Positions 25,378 through 34,582 of a DNA stretch of 64,000 nt are shown in pieces (the stretch's first letter is position 1; each line of letters begins with the position of its first letter). Under the pieces are notes generated by a model. That model did not search any database. It was not told where the DNA came from and saw nothing but the letters and a program-made list of their open reading frames with translations. The stretch is from DAHVFK01 sp963755395 (GTDB lineage Bacteria; Pseudomonadota; Gammaproteobacteria; Burkholderiales; SG8-39): contig CAVWJJ010000002.1 in the NCBI GenBank assembly GCA_963755395.1, forward strand, positions 992,001-1,056,000. The letters run 5' to 3'. A program made the position numbers and the translations under genes.

Positions 25378-26259
25378 CTAGAGGTCGCCGACGAATTGCA
25401 GATTTGCCTTCACGCTGGCGAACACGCTCGGGTCCTCGCGTGCGAATCCGTCCAGATTCAGTTTGTCGAGCAGGACGCGCCCGGGCGCGTTGTCCTTCAT
25501 CGCGACGAACGCGTCCTGCAGGGCGCGGAACTTGTCCTGCGGCAGGTTCGAGCGCGCGACCAACGGTGGAAAGCCGTAGTGCGGCGAACTCCAGGCCACG
25601 CGCGTCCCGTCGGTGCTGCCCGGCAGCTCCTTCTTCATCGTGTCCCACACGTAGCCGTCGACCGAGCCGCCGTCGGCCAGGCGCACGCTCACCGCGTCTA
25701 CCACCCGGCGGTGCGAATAGGTGAAGAAGTATTTGAGGAAGAACTGCCCGGGCGTGAATCCCGCGTGCAGCAGCTCCGCCTTCGGCACCAGGCAGCCCGA
25801 GTTCGACTGCGGGTCGCTGAACGCATAGATGCGGCCGCGCAGGTCGGTGATGTGGTGCGTGCGGGTGTCGTCCTTGGGAACAATCAGATAGGAATGGTAG
25901 AGCGGCAGGCCCTCGTAGATCGGCACGCACAGCAGCCGCAGGTGCGACGCGTTCATCAGATAAGGCGGGCTGCAGACCCAGGCGGCCTCGATCTGGTCGG
26001 TCAGCAGTAGCTCGGTTATCTCCTGGTAGGAGCGGCGCTGCACGAAGCTGACTTTGCGGTGCAGCCGCTCCTCGAAGTAGCGCTTCCAAAGGTTGAGGAC
26101 GTTGAACTGGTCGTCGAGGAAGACCGGGGTGGTTCCGATCCTGATGTCCTCGCGTACGCGCGCAAGCCCCTGCGCGCGCCCGACCAGAGGCGAGGCTGTA
26201 AGCGCGATCCCCGTCGCGAGGATTCGCCGTCGATTCCAGGCGTTACCGTTCGGAAACAT
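25378..26259 (-). CDS. aioX: AioX, periplasmic arsenite-binding protein
   Basis: A 293-residue periplasmic solute-binding protein of the phosphonate-binding (PhnD/AioX) family. The N-terminus has a signal peptide with consecutive arginines (NRRRILATGIALTASPLVGRAQG), Tat-like. Mature features: GTTPVFLDDQFNVLNLWKRYFEERL, AAWVCSPPYLM, VPKDDTRTHHITDLRGR. Cysteines at 96, 111 and 155 are candidates for arsenite binding; studies of Agrobacterium and Rhizobium AioX implicate one conserved cysteine, and I infer that Cys111 is the nearest candidate by position. First gene of aioX-S-R, divergent from aioB, with GAGGAGGG upstream. It senses As(III) and signals AioS. Confidence 0.88.
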   Translation of the reverse strand: MFPNGNAWNRRRILATGIALTASPLVGRAQGLARVREDIRIGTTPVFLDDQFNVLNLWKRYFEERLHRKVSFVQRRSYQEITELLLTDQIEAAWVCSPPYLMNASHLRLLCVPIYEGLPLYHSYLIVPKDDTRTHHITDLRGRIYAFSDPQSNSGCLVPKAELLHAGFTPGQFFLKYFFTYSHRRVVDAVSVRLADGGSVDGYVWDTMKKELPGSTDGTRVAWSSPHYGFPPLVARSNLPQDKFRALQDAFVAMKDNAPGRVLLDKLNLDGFAREDPSVFASVKANLQFVGDL

Positions 26260-26365
26260 ATTCCCTCCTCGACAGGGCGCAACGGTTACCTTTCGCGCCC
26301 CCTGCGACGGCCGAGATCAACGAAATTCACTCTCGGGTCAACGCGATCGCCGCAGCCGCCGCCGA

Positions 26366-26381
26366 TGGCACGTCGCTTGCA
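26366..26381 (+). promoter_or_regulatory. Sigma-54 (-24/-12) promoter of aioBA
   Basis: TGGCACGTCGCTTGCA matches the RpoN consensus TGGCAC-N5-TTGCA perfectly, with GG and GC pairs correctly spaced. It lies 52 bp upstream of the aioB ATG. The enhancer-binding regulator AioR is encoded in the divergent operon, so arsenite induction through AioXSR is expected. No convincing AioR enhancer site could be picked out by eye in 26260-26365. Confidence 0.9.
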
Positions 26382-26433
26382 GCACGAACCGTGCGCCGTA
26401 CAAGCATAACGAAAATTCCGACTAGGAGGAGAC

Positions 26434-26946
26434 ATGTCCGCGGAAATCAGCCGACGCAGTTTCTTGAAGCTTGGAACCGGGGCGGTCGCCACCGGAACGG
26501 TGGCGGCAGTCGCGCCGGGCGTGGCGGAAGCCAAGCCGACGGACACGAGCAGGACAACTCTGCCGTATCCCAAGAAGCACGTCGGCAGCGCGAGCCACCT
26601 TGCCAGGCCACTGGCGTTCAGTTATCCGGACGCGGCGTCGCCATGCCTCGCGATCAAGACGGGCGCGCCGGTGCCCGGCGGCGTCGGTCCGGAGCGCGAC
26701 ATCGTCGCCTACAGCACGCAGTGCACGCACATGGGCTGCCCGCTCGCCTACGACGCCGACACCAGGACCTTCAAGTGCGGCTGCCACTTCAGCATGTTCG
26801 ACGCCGAGAAGGAGGGGCAGATGATCTGCGGCCAGGCGACGGAAGATCTCCCGCGCATCACGCTGGAGTACGACAAGAAGACAGGCCGCATTACCGCGGT
26901 CGGCGTCGACGGCCTGATCTACGGCCGCCAGGCGAACGTGCTCTGA
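26434..26946 (+). CDS. aioB: AioB, arsenite oxidase Rieske subunit
   Basis: A 170-residue Rieske [2Fe-2S] protein. It starts with a Tat signal (SRRSFLK, residues 6-12). The cluster ligands are Cys97, His99, Cys115 and His118 (CTH-X15-CGCH). Cys102 and Cys117 are placed as in cytochrome bc-type Rieske proteins and can form the extra disulphide that some arsenite oxidases (NT-26 type) have and Alcaligenes faecalis lacks. It accepts electrons from AioA and passes them to cytochrome c. GGAGGA ribosome site; the aioA ATG is 16 bp downstream. Confidence 0.94.
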   Translation: MSAEISRRSFLKLGTGAVATGTVAAVAPGVAEAKPTDTSRTTLPYPKKHVGSASHLARPLAFSYPDAASPCLAIKTGAPVPGGVGPERDIVAYSTQCTHMGCPLAYDADTRTFKCGCHFSMFDAEKEGQMICGQATEDLPRITLEYDKKTGRITAVGVDGLIYGRQANVL

Positions 26947-26962
26947 CGCTCAGGAGGAGACC

Positions 26963-29439
26963 ATGGCACTGCACAAGGACCGCATCGCGCTGCCGCCGGT
27001 ATCGGCGCAGCGCACCAATCTGACTTGTCATTTCTGCATCGTCGGCTGCGGCTATCACGTCTACAAGTGGCCCGAGGGCGAGGAAGGCGGGCGCGCCGCG
27101 AACAGAACGCGCTCGGCCTGGACTTCCGCAAGCAGCTTCCGCCGCTGGCCACCATCATGACGACCGCGATGACGAACGTCATCACCGAAAAGGACGGCAC
27201 CCGGCACAACATCATGATCGTGCCGGACAAGTCCTGCCCGGTGAACAGCGGCCTGAGCTCCACCCGCGGCGGAAAGATGGCGAGCTACATGTACACGCCG
27301 GATGGCGTGGGCAAGGCGCGCCTGCGCAATCCGATGGTCTACGCGGCCGACCAGTGGGTGGAGACGAATTGGGACAACGCCCTGGCGATCTACGCCGGGC
27401 TGGCGAAGAAGGTGCTGGACATGGACGGGCCGAGCGGGATCGTGTTCTCGGCCTTCGACCACGGCGGCGCGGGCGGGGGCTTCGAGAACACCTGGGGCTC
27501 GGGCAAGCTCATGTTCACGGCGCTGCAGACGCCGATGGTCAGGATCCACAACCGCCCGGCCTACAACTCGGAGTGCCATGCGACGCGCGAGATGGGCATC
27601 GGCGAGCTGAACAACTCCTACGAGGACGCCGAGCTCGCCGACTGCATCATGTCGATCGGCGGCAACCCCTACGAGACGCAGACGAACTATTTCCTCAATC
27701 ACTGGGTGCCGAACCTGCAGGGCTCCACGCTCGACAAGCGCAAGCAGCGCTTCCCGGGCGAGACCCACGACAGGGCGCGAGTGATCTTCGTCGACCCGCG
27801 CTACACCCCGAGCATCGCGGTGGCGGAGAAGGTCGCCGGCAAGGACCGGGTGCTGCACCTGGACATCGAGCCGGGCACCGACATCGCGCTGTTCAACGCC
27901 TTCCTCACCTACGTGGTGGACAAGGGCTGGATCGACCGCGCTTTCATCGACGCGCACACCAAGGGCTTCGACGAGGCGGTCGCGGCGAACCGCCTTTCGA
28001 TGGACGAAGCGAGCCGGATCACCGGCGTGCCGGTAGAGAAGCTGGTCATGGCGGCGGAGTGGGCCTACAAGCCGAAGGCCTCCGGCCATCCTCCGCGCAC
28101 CATGCACGCCTACGAGAAGGGCATCATCTGGGGCAACGACAACTACCTGATCCAGTCCGCGCTGGTGGACGTGGTGCTCGCGACCCACAACGTCGGGCGC
28201 CGCGGGACGGGCGTGGTGCGCATGGGCGGGCACCAGGAGGGCTACACCCGGCCGCCGTATCCGGGAAACAGCAAGATCTATATCGACCAGGAGCTGATCA
28301 AGGGCGCCGGCCGGATGATGACCTGGTGGGCCTGCAACAACTTCCAGACCAGCAACAACGCCCAGGCGCTGCGCGAATCGGTCCTGCGGCGCTCGCAGAT
28401 CGTGAAGGACGCGATGCAGAAGGCGCGCGGCGCGAGCGCCGGGGAGATGGTCGACATCATCTACAACGCGACGACCAAGGGCGGGCTGTTCGTCGCGAGC
28501 ATCAACATGTATCCGACCAAGCTGGCGGAGGCGGCGCACCTGATGCTGCCCTCGACCCATCCCGGGGAGATGAACCTCACCTCGATGAACGGCGAGCGTC
28601 GCATGCGGCTCTCCGAGCGCTTCATGGACCCGCCGGGAACCGCGGCGCCGGACTGCCTGATCGCGGCGCGCATCGCCAACACGATGAAGGCGATGTACGA
28701 GGCGGAAGGCAACGCGGCGATGGCGCAGCGCTTCGGCGGATTCGACTGGCGCACCGAAGAAGACGCGTTCAACGACGGCTTCCGCATGGTCGGCCAGCCG
28801 GGGGCGGGCCACATCGACAGCCAGGGCGGCGACACGGGGCACCTGGTGACCTACGAGCGTCTGCACAAAATGGGCAACGTCGGCGTGCAGCTGCCGGCCA
28901 AGGCCTGGGAGGGCGGCAAGCTCGTCGGCACCGAGATGATCTACGAGGACAGCAAGTTCAGCACCGACGACGGGCGCGCCCACTTCAAGACCTCGCCCTG
29001 GCCCGGGCTGCCGAAGCCGGTGGCGGACCTGAAGGCGAAGTACCGCTTCTGGATCAACAACGGCCGCACCAACGAGGTCTGGCAGACCGCGTATCACGAC
29101 CAGTACAACGAGTTCGTGCGCGGGCGCTACCCGATGTCGTACATCGAGATCAACCCGCAGGACGCCGCCGAGCTCGGGATCGCAGCGGGAGACGTCGTCG
29201 AGGTCTTCAACGACTACGGCTCGACCGTCGCCATGGCCTACCCGAACGCGTCGACCAAGAAGAACCAGACGTTCATGGTGTTCGCGTACTTCAACGGCAT
29301 CCAGGGAGACGTGACCACGACCTGGACTGACCGCAACATCATTCCGTACTACAAGGGGACCTGGGCGAACATGCGCCGCGTCGGGCCGATGGAGGACTAC
29401 CAGCGCACGGTGAGCTTCAAGAATCGACGGTTTACGTAG
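26963..29439 (+). CDS. aioA: AioA, arsenite oxidase molybdopterin subunit (one frameshift)
   Basis: About 825 residues once a single missing base near 27103 is restored (GRAAN before, QNALGLDFRKQ after). It catalyses As(III) + H2O to As(V) at a bis-molybdopterin guanine dinucleotide centre in the periplasm. The [3Fe-4S] ligands are Cys22, Cys25 and Cys29 (CHFCIVGC); at the position of the fourth cysteine of other DMSO-reductase family members the sequence is SSTRGG, the serine substitution that is typical of AioA. Other hallmarks are GGNPYETQTNYF and NNGRTNEVWQTAYHDQ. It has no signal peptide and is exported with AioB by Tat. AGGAGGA ribosome site upstream. A correct sequence is expected to be intact. 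Confidence 0.92.
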
Positions 29440-29472
29440 GCGGACGTCCAGCGCCGATTCCAGGCAGCGTCC

Positions 29473-29537
29473 CGACGCCGGCGTGGGAGGCTCGAGCGAC
29501 CTCCTCCCTCTCGATCCCCGCCGGCGTCGATTATTTT
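29473..29537 (+). terminator. Hairpin terminator after aioBA
   Basis: 11-bp perfect arms CGACGCCGGCG (29473-29483) and CGCCGGCGTCG (29519-29529) enclose an inner stem GGGAGG/CCTCCC, followed on the + strand by ATTATTTT. It lies 33 bp after the aioA stop and looks like a Rho-independent terminator for aioBA. Confidence 0.6.
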
Positions 29538-29632
29538 GTCGCGACTCGCTGCCGCATGCCGCAGGTCGGTATGATGCTGCAGGCGGTGTGCTTCGACAGC
29601 TAGGCGCGCTGCCTGCGGGCGGCCATCGCGAA

Positions 29633-31091
29633 TCAGGCGCAGCCTGGCGGCGGGACAAAGGCGTAATACTCGCGCTCGATCAGCTGCGCGCAGCCGGATG
29701 GTGGTCAGGTCGCCGTGCTGCGGGCCGACGATCTGCACCCCGATCGGCAGTCCTTCGGGCGAAAGGCCGATCGGCGCCGCGGTGCCGGGAAGAAAACACA
29801 TGCCCGCGATGCCGGCCCACCACATCTGCGTCGTCGCCGGCTGGGGCTTGCCGTTGACGCTGATCATGCGCTCCCAGCGCTCGCCCGGCATGGAGTGCGG
29901 GAACGCGGCGCTTGCGGCGTTCGGGCACAGCAGCACGTCCCAGTCCTTGAAGAACTCGGCCCACGCGAGGCGCATCTGGTGCCTGCGGTTGGAAGCGGCG
30001 AGCCAGTCCTTGTGCGGCTGCGTGTTGGCGCGGACCATTTGCGCGTAGTAGGACTGGTCGTGCGGATCGAGCTCGGCCCGCGCCGCGAGCATCCCGGCGA
30101 ACATCTCCTGCGTCTGCCGCCCCGAGGTCGCGCCGCGCAGCAGCTGGATGAAGACGCGGTGCGCTTCGCCGAAGTCGAATGCGGGCAGGGCGCGCTCGGA
30201 GACCTTGGCGCCTTTTTGCGCCAGGGTGCGCGCGAGCCGGGCGATCAGATCCTGCACGCTGCGGTCGGTCTCCGCGGTCGGGTGCGAGGCGAGCACCGCG
30301 ACGCGCAGGCCGCGCAGCGTCTTTCTGCGCGGCGCGGGCAGCGCGAGCTTCCAGCCGGCGCCGTCGAACGCGTCCGGCCCGGCCATGATCGAGAGCGCGA
30401 GCTCGAGGTCGGCCGCGCTGCGCGCCAGGGGCCCGATGGCCGAGATGTCGGCCGGGTGCGCCATGCCCGGCAGGGCGTGTCCTTGCAGGGAGCAAATGCC
30501 CCAGGTGGGCTTGTGGCCGTACACGCCGCAGTAGTGCGCCGGGTTGCGGATCGAGCCGCCGATATCGCTGCCGATCTCCAGGCCGGTGAGGCCCGCGGCG
30601 AGCGCCGCCGCCGCGCCGCCCGAGGAGCCGCCGGGGGTTCGGGTCGCATCCCAGGGGTTCACGGTCTTGCCGTACAGCGGGTTGTTCGTCTCCCAGTCCG
30701 CGAGCATGACGGGCACGTTGCTCTTGCCGAACACGTTCGCGCCGCCGGCGAGCAAGCGCTCGACCGCGAGCGCGTTCGTCGCCGCGCGGTTGCCCTTGTA
30801 TTCGGTCACGCCCCAGGTGGTGGGCTGGCCGGCGAGATCGAAGGATTCCTTCACGCTCATCGGCAGTCCGGCGAGCACCGCATGGCGCGCGCCCTTGCGC
30901 GCCGAGGCGCGGTCGAAGGCCCGTGCGCGCTTTCGCGCCGCGTCCAGGTCGAGCACGCAGAGGGAGTTCAGCGCGCGGTCGTATTTCGCGATCCGCGCCG
31001 CGTAGTGCTCGAGCAGCTCGAGCGCGCCGATCTTGCGCGCGCGCAGCGCGCGGATCAGCTTCAGCGCCGGCCAGAATGCTATGTCCGTCAT
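29633..31091 (-). CDS. Amidase signature family hydrolase (one frameshift near C-terminus)
   Basis: About 485 residues of an amidase-signature enzyme. The catalytic Lys lies in LPMSVKESFDLAG; the signature GGSSGGAAAALAAG supplies the cis-Ser, and SDIGGSIRNPAHYCGVYGHKP supplies the nucleophile Ser. Known members hydrolyse amides, including acylated amino compounds; substrate here unknown. The natural C-terminus (REYYAFVPPPGCA, stop at 29633-29635) is reached only after a one-base shift near 29685; without it the frame runs antisense into aioA. Leftward, start ATG at 31091. It has no visible partner; a 190-bp gap separates it from aioA. Confidence 0.85.
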
Positions 31092-31343
31092 GGTCGCGAG
31101 ACTCGGCAGAATTTCGGCAAGGATGACATACGAAGCGGGTCATCGCCGCGGCGAACGGGCCGGCGGTGGCCTGCCGCGTTCAGGGACAGGCGCGCCCCGC
31201 ACTCGCGCGGCCGGGCCGGTCGGTTGGTCGCCGCAGGGGTCCGGTTGACGCAGCGCAATAACGAAAAAGATTTACAACACATCACTTGTGGAATAGCGTA
31301 ATCAAGTAGTCCCACAGAATCACTGGATACTCATGCTCAAGGC

Positions 31344-31610
31344 ATGATTACCGCGCAACAGTTGCGGGCGGCGAGAGCGCTGCTGGGACTTGATCAGCGC
31401 TCGCTCGCCGCGGCGTGCGGCCTGTCGCTGCCGACGATTCAGCGCATGGAGTCGAGCGACGGCGTGGTGCGCGGCAACGTCGACTCCTTAACGAAGCTGA
31501 TCGAGACTCTGGAGCGCGCCGGCATCGAGCTGATCGGCGAGGGCGCCACGAGCGCCGGCGGCGGCCGGGGCGTTCGAATGAAGCGCGGGGCGACGGTCCC
31601 GGACGGCTAG
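31344..31610 (+). CDS. Small helix-turn-helix (XRE-like) protein
   Basis: An 88-residue Cro/CI-type DNA-binding protein. HTH between about residues 3-55: QQLRAARALLGLDQRSLAAACGLSLPTIQRMES. A short C-terminus GIELIGEG...GRGVRM is typical of a widespread small regulator family found next to transporters. It ends 12 bp before hyfB and could regulate the complex. An AT-rich stretch at 31250-31343 likely holds its promoter; a five-codon ATG...TGA open frame overlaps just upstream of its start. Confidence 0.72.
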   Translation: MITAQQLRAARALLGLDQRSLAAACGLSLPTIQRMESSDGVVRGNVDSLTKLIETLERAGIELIGEGATSAGGGRGVRMKRGATVPDG

Positions 31611-31622
31611 CGGCGTCGCGCG

Positions 31623-33635
31623 ATGGCTCTCGCAGGGCTGCTGTGGTGCATCGGAGCGCTGCTTGCGATCAGCGTGGCGGCGATTCCCGCCGCGCGCCAT
31701 CGATGGGGAACGCCGGCAGTCTACGGCGGCGCGCTGTGCGCCTCGACGGCCGGCCTCGGCCTCGCGCTCGCGAGCCTGCTCGGCGGCGGCGGATGGCTCG
31801 GTGCGCTGACGCTGCCGGTCGGGCTGCCCTGGCTGGGCGCGCACTTCCGGCTCGACGCGCTGGCGGCGTTCTTCCTCGTGGTGGTGAATCTCGGCGCGGC
31901 GGGCGCGAGCCTGTACGGCCTCGGCTACGGCCGGCACGAGGAATCACCGGGGCGCGTGCTGCCGTTCTTCGCGGCGTTCCTCGCCGGCATGAACCTGGTG
32001 GTGGTGGCCGACGACGCGTTCACCTTCCTGTTCACCTGGGAGTTCATGTCGCTCAGCTCGTGGGCGCTCGTGATGGCGCACCATCGTCGTCCGGGCAACG
32101 CCGCGGCGGGCTACCTGTACCTGATCATGGCGAGCTTCGGCACGCTCGCGCTGCTGCTCGCGTTCGGCCTGCTCGCCGGTCCGGCGGGCGGCTACGCCTT
32201 TAGCGCGATCCGCGCCGCTCCGCCTGCGGCCGGCGTGGCGGCTGCGGTGCTCGTTCTGACCCTGATCGGGGCCGGGTCGAAGGCCGGCCTGGTGCCGCTG
32301 CACGTGTGGCTGCCGCTCGCGCATCCGGCCGCGCCGAGCCACGTTTCCGCCCTCATGAGCGGAGTCATGACCAAGGTGGCGGTATACGGCGCAGTGCGCA
32401 TCGTGTTCGATCTGCTTGGCGTGCCGACCTGGTGGGCCGGGGCGCTGGTCGCGCTGCTGGGCGGCGTGACCGCGGTGATGGGCGTGCTGCACGCACTCAT
32501 GGAGCACGATCTCAAGCGCCTGCTCGCCTATCACACGGTGGAGAACATCGGCATCATCTTCATCGGGCTCGGCCTCGCGCTCGCCTTCGGCGCGAACGGG
32601 ATGCGCGCCGCGGCCGCGCTGGCGCTGACGGCGGCGCTGTTCCACGTCTTCAATCATTCGGTGTTCAAGAGCCTGCTGTTCTTCGGCTCGGGCGCGGTGC
32701 TGACCGCGACCGGCGAGCGCGACATGGAGCGTCTGGGCGGGCTGATCCATCGCATGCCGCTCACGGCGTTCGTCTTTCTCGTCGGCTCGGCGGCGATCTC
32801 GGCCTTGCCGCCGTTCAACGGCTTCGTCTCGGAATGGCTGACTTTCCAGGCAATCCTGGTGAGCCCGGCGCTGCCGCAGTGGCTGCTGAAGTTCCTCGTT
32901 CCGGCAATCGGCGCCCTGCTCGCGCTCTCGGCCGCCCTCGCGGCGGCCTGCTTCGTCAAGGCGTTCGGCGTCACCTTCCTCGGCCGCGCGCGCAGCGACG
33001 CGGCGCGCCAGGCGCTCGAGACCGACCGCTGGTCGCTCGCCACCATGCTGATCCTGGCGGCCCTGTGCCTGGTCGCCGGCATCCTGCCCGGCTATTTCAT
33101 CGACGCGCTGGCGCCGGTCGTGCGGGCGCTGTCCGGGGCGCAGCTGCCGCGCCAGGGCGAGCTGGACTGGCTGACGATCGTTCCGGTCGCGCAGAGCCGC
33201 AGCTCCTACAACGGGCTGCTGCTGTTCCTGATCATCGCGTTCGCCGCGGGCCTCGGCGCCGAGGCGATCCATCGCTGGGCGTCCGGCGTATTGCGCCGAT
33301 CGGCGCCCTGGGACTGCGGCTTTCCGGATGCAAGCCCGTCCACGCAATACACCGCGGGCAGCTTTTCGCAGCCGATCCGCAGGGTGTTCGGCTCGGTGGT
33401 GTTCCGCGCGCGCGAGGAGGTGTACATGCCGCCGCCGGGCGATCTGCGTGCCGCGCGGATGCGCGTTCGCATGCGCGACGTCCTGTGGGACGCGTTCTAT
33501 GCGCCGGTCGCGGGCCTGGTGGCGTACGTCGCCGATCGCCTCAACAAGGTGCAGTTTCTGTCGATCAGGGCCTACCTGACTCTGGTGTTCGGCGCCCTGG
33601 TCGCGCTCCTGACGGTGCTCGCGGTATGGCAATAG
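31623..33635 (+). CDS. hyfB: Hydrogenase-4-like subunit B, NuoL-family antiporter-like
   Basis: A 670-residue integral membrane protein of the proton-conducting NuoL/M/N antiporter-like family. About 14 core helices plus a long C-terminal extension (about 530-670) with a helical arm ending LVFGALVALLTVLAVWQ. Conserved elements: the lysine-bearing SKAGLVPLHVWLPLAHPAAPSHVSALMSGVMTK and the HALMEHDLKRLLAYHTVENIG segment, with HDLKR typical of HyfB/HycC. It likely moves protons or sodium ions. First gene of the operon at 12 bp after the HTH gene; it overlaps hyfC by 10 bp. Confidence 0.88.
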   Translation: MALAGLLWCIGALLAISVAAIPAARHRWGTPAVYGGALCASTAGLGLALASLLGGGGWLGALTLPVGLPWLGAHFRLDALAAFFLVVVNLGAAGASLYGLGYGRHEESPGRVLPFFAAFLAGMNLVVVADDAFTFLFTWEFMSLSSWALVMAHHRRPGNAAAGYLYLIMASFGTLALLLAFGLLAGPAGGYAFSAIRAAPPAAGVAAAVLVLTLIGAGSKAGLVPLHVWLPLAHPAAPSHVSALMSGVMTKVAVYGAVRIVFDLLGVPTWWAGALVALLGGVTAVMGVLHALMEHDLKRLLAYHTVENIGIIFIGLGLALAFGANGMRAAAALALTAALFHVFNHSVFKSLLFFGSGAVLTATGERDMERLGGLIHRMPLTAFVFLVGSAAISALPPFNGFVSEWLTFQAILVSPALPQWLLKFLVPAIGALLALSAALAAACFVKAFGVTFLGRARSDAARQALETDRWSLATMLILAALCLVAGILPGYFIDALAPVVRALSGAQLPRQGELDWLTIVPVAQSRSSYNGLLLFLIIAFAAGLGAEAIHRWASGVLRRSAPWDCGFPDASPSTQYTAGSFSQPIRRVFGSVVFRAREEVYMPPPGDLRAARMRVRMRDVLWDAFYAPVAGLVAYVADRLNKVQFLSIRAYLTLVFGALVALLTVLAVWQ

Positions 33636-34582
33636 GGCTGCAGCTGCTGGTCCAGATCTGCCAGATGGCGCTCGTGCTCGCGCTCGCGCCGCTGTTCGCG
33701 GGCTACGTGCGCAAGGTCAAGGCGCATCTGCTGCGCCGGCAGGGGCCGCCGCTGGCGCAGCCCTACCGCGAGCTGCTGCGCCTGCTGCGCAAGGACGTCG
33801 TGCTCGCGGACTCGGCATCCTGGGTGTTCCGCGTCGCGCCCTACCTTATCTTCGCCACCACCTGGGTCGCGCTCTCGCTCGTTCCCACCTTCGCCACCGG
33901 CCTGGTCTTCAGCTATGCGGCCGACGTGATCGCCATCGTCGCCCTGCTGGGCAGCGCGCGCTTCATGCTCGCCCTCGCCGGGCTTGACGTCGGCACCAGC
34001 TTCGGCGGCATCGGATCAAGCCGCGAAATGCTGATCGCCTCGCTCGCCGAGCCGGCGATGCTGATGGTGGTGTTCACGCTCTCGCTGCTCGCCGGCTCTA
34101 CCCAGCTGTCCTCGATCGCGGCGTCGATGCAGGCATCCGACGTCGGGCTGCGGTTTTCGATCGCGCTCGCCCTGATCGGGCTGGTGATGGTGGCGCTGGC
34201 GGAAAACTCCCGCATCCCGATCGACAATCCGGCCACTCACCTCGAGCTGACAATGGTGCACGAGGCGATGATCCTGGAGTATTCGGGACGCCACCTGGCG
34301 CTGATCGAGGCGGCTGCGTTTCTCAAGCTGCTGCTGTACGTCTCGGTCATCGCCTGTGTCTTCTTTCCCTGGGGGATCGCGATCTCGGGACAGGGGCCCG
34401 CGGCCTACTTCGCGGGCATCGGGGTGTACTTGCTGAAGCTCGCGGCTGGCGGCTTCGTGCTCGCGGTGTTCGAGACCGCGATCGCGAAGATGCGCATGTT
34501 CCGCGTTCCGGATTTCCTCGGTGCGGCGCTGATGCTCGGCTTCCTCGCCACGTTGCTGCTGTTCGTCACCCTGGCCGGCTGA
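33626..34582 (+). CDS. hyfC: Hydrogenase-4-like subunit C, NuoH-family
   Basis: A 318-residue membrane protein of the NuoH/HyfC family that anchors the peripheral arm to the membrane. Eight helices. Family motifs include QPYRELLRLLRKDVVLADSASW near residue 50, the GTSFGGIGSSREML loop and AENSRIPIDNPATHLELTMVHEAMILEYSG, with acidic residues proposed for coupling. The ATG lies inside the hyfB end (10-bp overlap), so translation is coupled, and its stop shares the A with the hyfE ATG. Confidence 0.9.
   Translation: MAIGLQLLVQICQMALVLALAPLFAGYVRKVKAHLLRRQGPPLAQPYRELLRLLRKDVVLADSASWVFRVAPYLIFATTWVALSLVPTFATGLVFSYAADVIAIVALLGSARFMLALAGLDVGTSFGGIGSSREMLIASLAEPAMLMVVFTLSLLAGSTQLSSIAASMQASDVGLRFSIALALIGLVMVALAENSRIPIDNPATHLELTMVHEAMILEYSGRHLALIEAAAFLKLLLYVSVIACVFFPWGIAISGQGPAAYFAGIGVYLLKLAAGGFVLAVFETAIAKMRMFRVPDFLGAALMLGFLATLLLFVTLAG

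Noticed and set aside
27061..29658. An 865-codon reverse frame opposite aioA
   Set aside because: Composition typical of the antisense of a GC-rich gene; no homology-like motif.
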